Origin: Ganoderma boninense
Taxonomy: Eukaryota > Basidiomycota > Agaricomycetes > Polyporales > Polyporaceae
Reading direction: 5' to 3'
Assembly: GCA_002900995.3 (NCBI GenBank)
Contig: CM035307.1
Location: forward strand, 2,604,001-2,668,000
DNA length: 64,000 nucleotides
Part shown: positions 23,001 to 29,454 of the stretch, piece by piece
Position numbering within the stretch: position 1 is the stretch's first letter
How the letters are laid out: each line of letters starts with the position of its first letter
The notes under the pieces: model-generated
Databases searched by the model: none
The model's input: the letters and a program-made list of their open reading frames with translations, nothing else
Told to the model about the DNA's origin: nothing
Program-made: the position numbers and the translations under genes

Positions 23001-26000
23001 AACAACTCACCTCACCTCCTGTACCCACTGCGGTGACTGGAGGGCGCGTGCTTCGCCCTCGACCGCCGAAGCCAGTTGTCGTGCCTCGGACGGCGGCGAA
23101 CAGTCGTCCGGGACGACAACGCCAGGCCCCCACTGCGGGCTCATCGCGGGGGGGAAGAGAGGAGGGTCTGGAGGGCGCGTCAGCTGGCGAGTCCTCCCTA
23201 CAAGAGCAGGGAAGCTCTCACGAGAAGTGCCACCCTCACTCCGCCCCAGAGGGCCCCATGACAGCCGGCGAGGCGACCGTGCGTCCTGTTCGGACGCGCC
23301 CAACCATTCCTCCGCCTGAGACCGGTCGACCGGAGACGGCGAAGGAGTTCGCGAAGCGCATCAAGCGCGTTGTCCTCCACGGGCCCCGTGTTGAACAACG
23401 GGAGGGCGTGCAGCCTGCGGAACGGTCTTCAGCACCGCTCCAACAGCCTGACATTGACGAGCACTCACCAGTTTCACCTGTGACGGGCCAGGAGAGTCAG
23501 TTCATCGAGTTCCTCGCTGATAATACAGAGGGAATTGACTTACTTCGCGCCCTTCAAGGCCGCTATTCGGACGACAAGTTCTTCGCTGCGATCCTCGCCA
23601 ACCCGAAGCACTACAAGAACTTCGTAGTAAAAGACGGGTTAGTCTTCCTACAGGACAGGAAGCGATCGCTTCTGTGCATACCTAACATCCTTGTATCGGA
23701 ACGAAGCGTTCGGGAACTTGTGATCCGACACGCCCACTCTTTGCTTGCGCACCTCGGCGCACACCGCACCCTCAGCCTGCTCCGCGACCACATGTGGTGG
23801 AAGTCGATGGTCCCGGACGTCCAGCGCTACTGCGACTCGTGCATGACCTGCAAGAGAAGTAAGCCAAGCAATCAGAAACCGTACGGCCTTCTGAACCCCC
23901 TCGCTGTCCCCTCAAAACCTTGGGAAGCGATTGGTGTCGACTTCGTGGGCCCTCTGCCCGAGTCTCGGAACCGAGATGGAACGTTCGACGAGATAACGAC
24001 GATAATCGATCTGCTCACTGGTATGGTCCACCTGGTGCCGAGTCGTCAAGACTACAAGGCTCCACAAGTTGCTGAGTTGATGTTCTCGGAAGTCTACAAG
24101 CATCATGGCCTGCCACGCTCGATAGTGAGCGATCGAGACGTCTTGTTTACCAGTCAGTTCTGGGCTCACCTGAATAAGCTTATCGGCGTTGAGCTGCGCA
24201 TGTCGAGCGCATATCACCCTGAGTCCGATGGTTCTGCGGAAAGGGCTCATCGTACTGTCGGGCAGATGCTCCGGCAGTGCATAGGACCTAACCAGAAGGA
24301 TTGGGTCAGTAAGCTGCCTGGCATTGAGTTTGCTATTAACCTCGCACGCTCGGAGAGCAGCGGATACGCGCCATTCTTCCTCAACACGGGCAGAATGCCT
24401 CGTGTGATGATTTGGGACTCAGCTGGACCTGATGAGTACCCTGGTGTCAGGGCCTTCGCCCAGCGGATGAAAAACGCCGTGATGGCAGCACACGATTCTA
24501 TCCTCGCTGCCCGGGTAAAGCAAACGCGCGACGCCAACCGCCGGCGCCGTCCTGCCCCTTTTGAGCAGGGCGATCTTGTGTATGTATCTACCAAGAACAT
24601 CTCATTACCGAAGGGATACGCGCGGAAACTCGCACCTAGATACATTGGTCCATACCGGATCCTCCAGGACTACGGCAATAACTCCTTCAGGTTGGAGTTG
24701 CCTGGCAATCTTCGCCGCCGGGGGATTCACAATGTCTTCCACTCTTCGCTGCTCCGGGTTCATCAGCCCAACGATGACCGCCTATTTCCCGGTCGGCTGG
24801 ACAGCCAGGTCGCAGAGATGGAGGACCTTGATAATGAGTGGGCAATCGATAAAATTGTCAGTCATCGAGGACAGGGCGAGGACGCGATTTTCGAAGCCAT
24901 ATGGAAGTCGGGAGATCGTACCTGGATTCCCTTTGAGGCAGCCCGACCGTTGGCTGCGCTGAACGCGTACTTTGACGTCTTGGGCATAGAGGAGGTGTCA
25001 GCGTTGTCTGCGGGGCAAGGAACGCCGCCGTCAGACCCACAGGTTTTCCTAGGAGCCGTCAGCACGTTGTCGAGACGTCGTCGGGCTATAAAATGGAAGA
25101 CCTACTCACCTCCTTCTCTCCAGCATTCGGCTCCGACATCCCCTACCGCTTCCTCCTCCCTGCCACGCTCTACGTCCTCTTCCTTTCCCCTCGCACTCAT
25201 GGCCGCTCCGGACCAGCCTCCCGACATACCCAACGCCTTCGTGGACCAGTCCGCCAACCCCGTCACGCTGGGTGCCGCGGATGGCTCCACCGTGTTCACG
25301 CCGCCTGCGCTTTTCCGTGCCTACGCGAATTACGACGTTGATATTCGGAACGGGCGTACTGGAGGCGCAGTACCTGTGGGGTACGATCAGTTTTCCAGCC
25401 GATGGAACCAGGACCCGAACTCCCCCTACCGGTTTTCGACGTTCGACCCGGCGACCTCTACCGTCACCACGGTCGGTGCGCCCTTTCCCGCTGGCTTCCT
25501 CGACCTGATCGACCCTCCCCCTGCTCCCCGCGCTCCGACGCCTCCTCCCCCCACCTACGAGTTCACGGAGGGCCAGCACGACCTCATCCAGCACATGCTA
25601 TGGAGCACGGCGCGTCGTGAGTCATACTTCGAGAAGAAGCGGGAGGCCGCCCGAGCCAAGAGGGTCGACGACCGTCGCTCGAAGCGCGAAGAATACCGCG
25701 CTCGCGACTCTGCCATGGGCCGCAACCGTACCCCGGGGTTGAAGACCGTCGCTGCCGCTCCCGTCGCCGCAACTGCCGCTAACCCCATCGCCTGCGCTAC
25801 GGGCGCTGGCACTGCCGCCGCTGCCACGAACTCCGCGGCCCCATCCATCCCCATCGCTGGTCCCTCGTCGGTCGGTGGCCACTCCGCCGCGCCCGTCTTG
25901 CCTCTTGTGGCTCCTACCCCATCCGGATCGTCGTCGACCGCGACTGCGCCTCTTCCGCGTGCGCCGAGCCCGATGCAGGAGGACGAGCCCGAGCCGCCGG

Positions 26001-26125
26001 TCTCTTCTAGAACCCGCGCCGCTGCGACCGTCAGAGACCCGTCGGAGGACTTGATCGACTTCTCGGATGCCGAGGACGATCTTCCGTTGGCCGCCATGAA
26101 GGGGAAGGGCAAGGAGGCTGCCTAG
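17048..26125 (+). CDS. Gag-Pol polyprotein with chromodomain and an extra C-terminal region
   Basis: 3025 residues in one frame, with no gag/pol stop or frameshift. Residues 1-590 are disordered and Arg/Ser-rich, with a long serine tract near 520-545. A retrotransposon-gag domain starts near 598 (PEPYEGEADLPTFHRF). The zinc knuckle CFRCGQTGHMARNC is at 886-899. Aspartic protease LLDTGS has its Asp at 1348. Reverse transcriptase has YLDD at 1668-1671. RNase H has TDGS with Asp 1822. Integrase has a His/Cys zinc site (His 2228, Cys 2265 and 2268) and the catalytic triad Asp 2298, Asp 2362, Glu 2398 with DD35E spacing. A chromodomain-like segment EWAIDKIVSHRG starts near 2597. About 365 residues beyond it match nothing I know. 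Every catalytic residue I checked is present. Confidence 0.95.
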   Translation: MSSVRYNLRNRPSGPRTGVHSGLAPPPGTLPAQLPQGTDYSSDSELSDAPSVRSNASVRPGVSYSQAARTNVGADTGSLHGGQAADPRAGADPVSSNEQEAYPSSVAPQPSAAGSSPLSASDKENNIIASSTQNPEDPQDTTAARKEPVDKDVGQWTEVRRHKKLARTPARAPLRELPVAGGEGQPSEAAGLNREQRRTVKAAEKSLTDEQRGRIQKRMLQVHRDRAASSSSRGEGPSTFAKGKTVDARNWGAAGISDEELDPDAQRREFDLYSGRRALRDEDSDADPDEQRAALEYWRAMKKAQPKRPKATVQTATDLSDEDRDLTDSSSRDNSVVRPTREEDLQRQIDALQRELVEVRSAHRPRPKHKRSKGKQVAIDSSASEYEAPKPIPSGTSVSKGPVASVSAKKSRKRDVGKTKKVKGAKTGAPLADPSQGMATAFVEEALSPGSSARRSHTAELRVHLPQPISQLEPSSFVGRTLRGLSKGDPSSSDSSSSSEDDKGPSRPGPSKPRRSRRSSSSSSSSSSSSSSGSGGAGGSNGSPSSSDSESSSGSSDGSSRGRRRRHKRRRASRRRRSSRKRSKRSKLRVPVLKPLDPEPYEGEADLPTFHRFIGQMSDYLDGYRVRSRDHPSVVARFLRGRAHEFYVNTISRNPRAYQFKDILVGLFNYCFPMNFRQKMREKLRNTRQHGRSIQSYSYEMENLFLILGMDRNEERVDAFWFGLDKYIQGELWKQMMTLKSPYEDVKAKAQVIELAREAAGGTRTEHPAQHRNGGLPRRRDPAPAPAAFAIAPQPRHHDRRRGQASGHRERRRDQRYPREPGIFVGNANRGPVGRQDRQRGRRNGGRDRDRGRDRQARRGNRPPNANQGPPRQRDAAPAPVGDGRCFRCGQTGHMARNCPQNSQVRSNNPGQAPGVATYNIEVAPDDTEALRNLAESTSATTELHLNSVEFDYRSLPQLRPAWELVEPRFRADPLTGFVSVGDPSEPDDEDLFEGMPSLQSVSDSSSEPEEPDKQSDDTWSVVSGPKPGPQPRTDSTSSAGGCPIPVEDDGIRVQEFSWDELELPRTRAEGAEAYALGNVFEQRAADVLNRHRPYWDGASIEEEHEFFIVHQISASTYAVENTASELEFFVTAAQLNNPNLDLPNSFRQMLRTIRMPGDPDVLEGASEPLGDVMALVLEQRLNETIPWPETHPRGESTTRFQCFQLGDVVEVQDQYLALSVHIGCERLLNPRLDFRDWYAHAARRAHHDRALETGSLDESTSDDLGGDLDHLFETIAYGQHLDEQWYAQAKPYLELNAAQRGGKSKLDPDDLVVQRNAAAPRDLRRVIPEPIVVVVTINGHPARALLDTGSLSDFMSAKLAHQLGVKTFELAKPMPLHLAVQGSRAKINYGCTAQLEYQDISSKRYFDIINLLNYDIILGTPFFFQHRVLAGFNPVKVVVGSSKPLPVAGKQARVLESRAAEVFADRLEAARQELREYAAPICMDASDSPLPPLRTINHTIPLKDESKTYSWRPSKCPDALRHLWIEKRDAYLKSGRWQMSNARNTSPMLLLTKPGTGVKGIPHRLRVVCDLRERNANTHKVTSPLPDMEAILRRVSRKPYRTLIDGKDAYEQIRVEPSHVPRTAMTTPDGNMVSLVLQQGDCNAVATYQTLMNHIFAPYLGVFLDVYLDDIAVYSDTLEEHLKHVRLVIDILRKETLYLSATKLRFLCREMKILGRIVDDHGIRMDPEKVDNVLSWKIPTNRELLRGFLGSVGYLADDIATVRIPMGILSSLTGSEASFKWEFTHQRAFDEIKKLLHAHREHHRVPLDYSKDAPRIWLVTDGSHGGIAGVVTQGDDFRRGRVAAFFSAKLSSAQMNYPVHEIEMLAGIESMRRHRDILLGCSFTWVTDHKGLIHLLKQKNLSGRQARWLERISEFDFTIEYIPGVENVLADALSRIYAHDRPGTVRAPSEYTQFDEEGDFSAVLQSFSISAPVSVDPESLVELEQLTSPPVPTAVTGGRVLRPRPPKPVVVPRTAANSRPGRQRQAPTAGSSRGGREEGLEGASAGESSLQEQGSSHEKCHPHSAPEGPMTAGEATVRPVRTRPTIPPPETGRPETAKEFAKRIKRVVLHGPRVEQREGVQPAERSSAPLQQPDIDEHSPVSPVTGQESQFIEFLADNTEGIDLLRALQGRYSDDKFFAAILANPKHYKNFVVKDGLVFLQDRKRSLLCIPNILVSERSVRELVIRHAHSLLAHLGAHRTLSLLRDHMWWKSMVPDVQRYCDSCMTCKRSKPSNQKPYGLLNPLAVPSKPWEAIGVDFVGPLPESRNRDGTFDEITTIIDLLTGMVHLVPSRQDYKAPQVAELMFSEVYKHHGLPRSIVSDRDVLFTSQFWAHLNKLIGVELRMSSAYHPESDGSAERAHRTVGQMLRQCIGPNQKDWVSKLPGIEFAINLARSESSGYAPFFLNTGRMPRVMIWDSAGPDEYPGVRAFAQRMKNAVMAAHDSILAARVKQTRDANRRRRPAPFEQGDLVYVSTKNISLPKGYARKLAPRYIGPYRILQDYGNNSFRLELPGNLRRRGIHNVFHSSLLRVHQPNDDRLFPGRLDSQVAEMEDLDNEWAIDKIVSHRGQGEDAIFEAIWKSGDRTWIPFEAARPLAALNAYFDVLGIEEVSALSAGQGTPPSDPQVFLGAVSTLSRRRRAIKWKTYSPPSLQHSAPTSPTASSSLPRSTSSSFPLALMAAPDQPPDIPNAFVDQSANPVTLGAADGSTVFTPPALFRAYANYDVDIRNGRTGGAVPVGYDQFSSRWNQDPNSPYRFSTFDPATSTVTTVGAPFPAGFLDLIDPPPAPRAPTPPPPTYEFTEGQHDLIQHMLWSTARRESYFEKKREAARAKRVDDRRSKREEYRARDSAMGRNRTPGLKTVAAAPVAATAANPIACATGAGTAAAATNSAAPSIPIAGPSSVGGHSAAPVLPLVAPTPSGSSSTATAPLPRAPSPMQEDEPEPPVSSRTRAAATVRDPSEDLIDFSDAEDDLPLAAMKGKGKEAA
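25087..25093 (+). promoter_or_regulatory. Candidate internal TATA box in the retrotransposon
   Basis: TATAAAA lies inside the polyprotein frame, about 106 bp before an in-frame ATG at 25199 (residue 2718, MAAPDQPPDIPNAF). The interval is pyrimidine-rich, like a 5' leader. It could drive a shorter transcript for the last 308 residues. Sequence-based suggestion only. Confidence 0.35.
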
Positions 26126-26195
26126 GGCGCCTCGTATTCCATTTCGGGGTTTTAAGTTGGACGTCCTTCGTTTCTCAGTACGTCCGGAGGGCGTA

Positions 26196-26534
26196 TGTAA
26201 CCGCCCGCGCTCGTTCCCTCGCTCGGACCCGTTACCGTACCTCTCTCATCCCCGCATTGTCCCGTTTCCGGTCCCGTACCTAGAATGCTTGTGCTTACTG
26301 TTAGTACAGCTTACCTTTGTCATCCTGCCCGTGTCCACGTGCTTGCCCCCTCTGTCCTTACTCAATCCCCTCTCTCCTGTGCCTGTCGGCAGTCGTATAT
26401 AAGACCTGTATGTACGCAGTGTTCGTTAGCGTACTTGGAACAGAATCACAGTCGGTACAACTGTCCCTGCCCTTGAGCGCTCTTCGACCGTGTGCCGCGA
26501 CCGCCTTCCTTATCCGGAAGCCGCCAGCGTCACA
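26196..26534 (+). repeat. 3' long terminal repeat
   Basis: 339 bp, same ends and same sequence as the 5' LTR by visual comparison. It begins 70 bp after the gag-pol stop. Next to it is the right copy of CTGTG. Confidence 0.95.
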
Positions 26535-26539
26535 CTGTG
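26535..26539. repeat. Target-site duplication, right copy (CTGTG)
   Basis: Exact repeat of the five bases at 16458-16462. Confidence 0.9.
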
Positions 26540-27443
26540 CAGCCACCGCAGCGGGCCGGGTGTCGACTCAGGGGAAATTTGAAATCGAATGCAGCGGCCA
26601 TCGCCCTCACACGCAGTGTAACCCGTGCCCAGCGGACTGTCGCAAGTCCACAACGGCGCGAAACCATTCGGCAACTTTGTAAACGACGCAGAGGCGTTGA
26701 TGGCGGAGGCTGCCGAGGTTTCGTTGAGTCTGGAGCCAGACCAGAACTTCCTTGCCAGAGTCAGCCTTGTACATCGAAACAACATACGCAAGTCTTCGGC
26801 ACGCCGCATACTTACCTCTCGGAATACTTTCGTAAACAAGCGATGGCGACTCGCCAGGTGGCATGACCAAATACTTACCTGCCTAAGACCCGGCACGAGG
26901 ACTCGGAGGGCAGGCAAAGGACAGGATCTGAGGATAATAGATGATGAATCCCACTACCGCAATCGTCATCGTCTGTCTCCTGCTGTCTTGCAGAGAGATA
27001 CTGACAGCCCGATGCAATCTAGAAAGATGTACCTCAGCATATATGCGCAGTGATGCATAGTGATGCATCCGTCCCGCCGAAAGCGCATACCGAAAGGTTC
27101 TGGGGCAGCGCTGGCTCGTTCAAGTTGCTCTCAGGCCCTTCCATATCAAAAGTTGAACGATATTCAGGTCGCTCATGTGAGAGCGATAGGCCTGCGGCAG
27201 GAAGATGGGACGGAGGATGGACGAGAACATAGTTCACAACGAGAGAGAGAAGGCCTTGCGGCCGAAATTGCCAATTGAATGAATCGTCCTTGCTGAGACG
27301 AGCGCTTCAAAGCCGGTGTCCTTGGAAAATGTCCACAGGCCTCATACTTACGGACAAGCATCGATGCCCACCGCTGCCGTGTACACTACCTCGAGTAAAG
27401 TTTGCTGCTCGTGGTAGACAGATGTAGCACAACTCGCGATAAG
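26540..27443. other. Unassigned stretch with minus-strand splice-donor-like sites
   Basis: No protein family recognised. On the minus strand three GTAAGTAT-type sequences occur, near 26870, 26812 and 27347. A 135-codon open frame ends close to the retrotransposon junction. Plus-strand frames also exist over the same bases, so direction of coding, if any, is unclear. Confidence 0.3.
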
Positions 27444-27445
27444 TA

Positions 27446-27828
27446 CAGTGCCTTGCATAATTGCGTGAACGCGCCGAAAAATTCCTGCAGGCGCCTATAT
27501 GCTCGCCTACCAAATCAGGACGCCTGGGAAGCTTCAGAAGCGAGTTGGTGACCTTGATGTGACATGTCTCTTGGATGGCATGGGTGCCTCCCGAAGCAGC
27601 TGAGGGCCCAAATGGTACACTAGGAGGCCCGTTGAGAACCACTGAGCTCTCCAGGAAGTAGACAAGCGTGGGGGACAAGGGGAACAGTCAGGCTGAAGTT
27701 ACGACCAGGAGAGGCGCACAGGCGGCGTTGGCGTTGCATGTGACCGTGATCCATCCGCATTTGGTAGGCGAGGTATAAGCGCCTGCTGGGGATTTTTCGG
27801 CGCGTTCACGCAATTATGCAAGGCACTG
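27446..27828. mobile_element. Tc1/mariner-type MITE
   Basis: A 383-bp unit bounded by terminal inverted repeats of about 70 bp: 27446-27515 reads CAGTGCCTTGCATAATTGCG onward and 27759-27828 is its near-perfect reverse complement with a few mismatches and small gaps. A TA dinucleotide flanks each end (27444-27445 and 27829-27830), the target duplication of Tc1/mariner transposases. The CAGTGCCTTG terminus also fits that superfamily. The roughly 243-bp interior has no transposase, so it must depend on an enzyme encoded elsewhere. It ends 192 bp before the uracil phosphoribosyltransferase start codon. Confidence 0.8.
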
Positions 27829-28021
27829 TAAGTGTCCCGATCGGGGACCGGCCACACTTATCGTGCCAGTTTACATCAGGTCAGGAGGCTGCACGACCCG
27901 GAGCTGGTGGCACCAGAGCTGCACCTGCGCCTCGTTTCAACCTCTCCGCTTGCCACTATCTCTCTGCTTGTTTTCCCTCGCTCAACGTCTCTTCGCAACA
28001 TCCCTGCCTTTCCCAGCAACA

Positions 28022-29117
28022 ATGTCAGAGTCGAAGTTGCACGTCCTCCAACACCCAGTCGTGAACGCGCGTCTCTCCAAGCTCAGACAGACAACAACGA
28101 CTGGGAAGGAGTTCCGTGAGGTGCACCCTTTCTTACACCTCCATCTCAACATGTGGCTTAAGATTCTGTCATCTCTAGGGCATCCATGATATCAGTTTGA
28201 TCCTGGGGATAGAGGCAAGCCGGGATTTGGAAGAAGAGACGTTCAATGGGGCGAGTCTATCCCCTGGCGTTCCGCCCATGATCCAGATCGTGGCCAAATG
28301 TCTGATCCTACGTCTTAATAGCAAACACCCATAGGCCCCTTCACGGGTTCTGTGATAAAGCCCAAGATCGGACTCACCCCGGTGTTGCGTGCGGGGTTAG
28401 GCATGACGGATGCGTTGTTGAATCTATTCCCGTACGTCTCAGTGTGCAACCCTTCTTGCCTCACAACCGTAACTGAAGTGAAACGGCTGTATCTGTTGGA
28501 ATGCTCCAGCGAGGCGCGCGTATACCATCTCGGAATCTTCAGGGAGAAGGTGTCACTACACCCAGTAGAATGTGAGTTCTGGCATATATCGTTATCCGCG
28601 CCCATCCCAACCATAATTCTCCGCGGCGTCGCATGGACAAGACTACTCGAAGCTTCCGAAGGACCCCAATGTCGACCAAGTATTCCTTCTTGACCCCCTC
28701 ATCGCCACCGGCGGCACTGCGTGTGCCGCTCTGGCAATGCTCGTTGACTGGGGCATTCCAGGCACGTCCTTCCTTCTCGCAGAAGGGCTGCGTGGCTGAG
28801 GGGCATGAATTTCTTGCCAGAACACAAGATCAAGTTGCTTTGCGTTCTGGCATCCGAAGCTGGCCTAGGGCATGTTCAGGCGCAACACCCCGGCGTCGAC
28901 GTGAGCTTGCCCTCCCTCCTTCTGATTTTGTCTGACGTGAGTTCAGGTCTGGGTGGCAACCGTCGACCCAAGCTTGACGTCAGATGGGTTGATTTCTCCA
29001 GGATTGGGCGATACGGTATGATGTCTTGCTGTCCTATCTAGAGGCGTTGTGGAATCTGACTGAGATCCGTCGTAGGGCGACCGTTTGTACAACACGTTAA
29101 AGAGTGAAGCGTTGTAG
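28022..29117 (+). CDS. FUR1: Uracil phosphoribosyltransferase
   Basis: Pyrimidine-salvage enzyme making UMP from uracil and PRPP in the cytosol. The ATG at 28022 gives MSESKLHVLQHPVVNARLSK. Seven short exons splice in frame: FREGIHDISLILGIEASRDL; FNGASPFTGSVIKPKIGL; TPVLRAGLGMTDALLNLFP; ARVYHLGIFREKVSLHPVEY; the PRPP-binding loop LLDPLIATGGTACAAL; IKLLCVLASEAGLGHVQAQ; and WVATVDPSLTSDGLISPGL then GDTGDRLYNT, the uracil-binding end. About 215 residues is typical. All junctions follow GT-AG. A MITE lies in its upstream region. Confidence 0.93.
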
Positions 29118-29454
29118 CCTAGGAGCCGTAGGATTCAGGGACCCTTATGACCATCTTTCTCTGAACCAATCGTAGCTTTTGATCCCCAGTCGTGCAGCCA
29201 GAGCGTGAATTGCGGTGGACGCGGGCGCGACGCGACGCGATGCGTGAATGGGTGGACGCGATCACGTGGGGTGTTCCATAACGCCATCGTGAGCAAGCTT
29301 TGCACCATTTGCCGTAAGGAAAGAATGACCGAGCTTGACGATTGCGTTTTCTTGTCGCATTCCGAATTGGACCGTGCATTAAATATTATCTCGGGCGACG
29401 GGGACCCGCACACGATCCTTCCCCACCTTTCCTTGCCTCCTCTCGCTCTTAACC
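29118..29454. other. Intergenic, 337 bp
   Basis: Terminator of the uracil phosphoribosyltransferase gene and promoter of the sulfite reductase gene. No box was recognised with confidence. Confidence 0.4.

Larger units (their letters stand above)
16463..26534 (+). mobile_element. Complete Ty3/Gypsy (chromodomain) LTR retrotransposon
   Basis: A 10.07-kb element with both LTRs, a perfect 5-bp target duplication and one uninterrupted gag-pol frame (17048-26125). Domain order protease, reverse transcriptase, RNase H, integrase, chromodomain places it in Ty3/Gypsy rather than Copia. Between the 5' LTR and the start codon is a leader of about 246 bp, pyrimidine-rich and with a CT microsatellite at about 16938-16970. 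No TGG-type tRNA primer-binding site follows the 5' LTR. The segment before the 3' LTR has only a weak purine run (CCGGAGGG). Every sign is of a young, possibly active copy. Confidence 0.97.

Noticed and set aside
16463..26534. Possibility that the element is Ty1/Copia-type
   Set aside because: Integrase lies after RNase H, and a chromodomain follows, which is the Ty3/Gypsy order.
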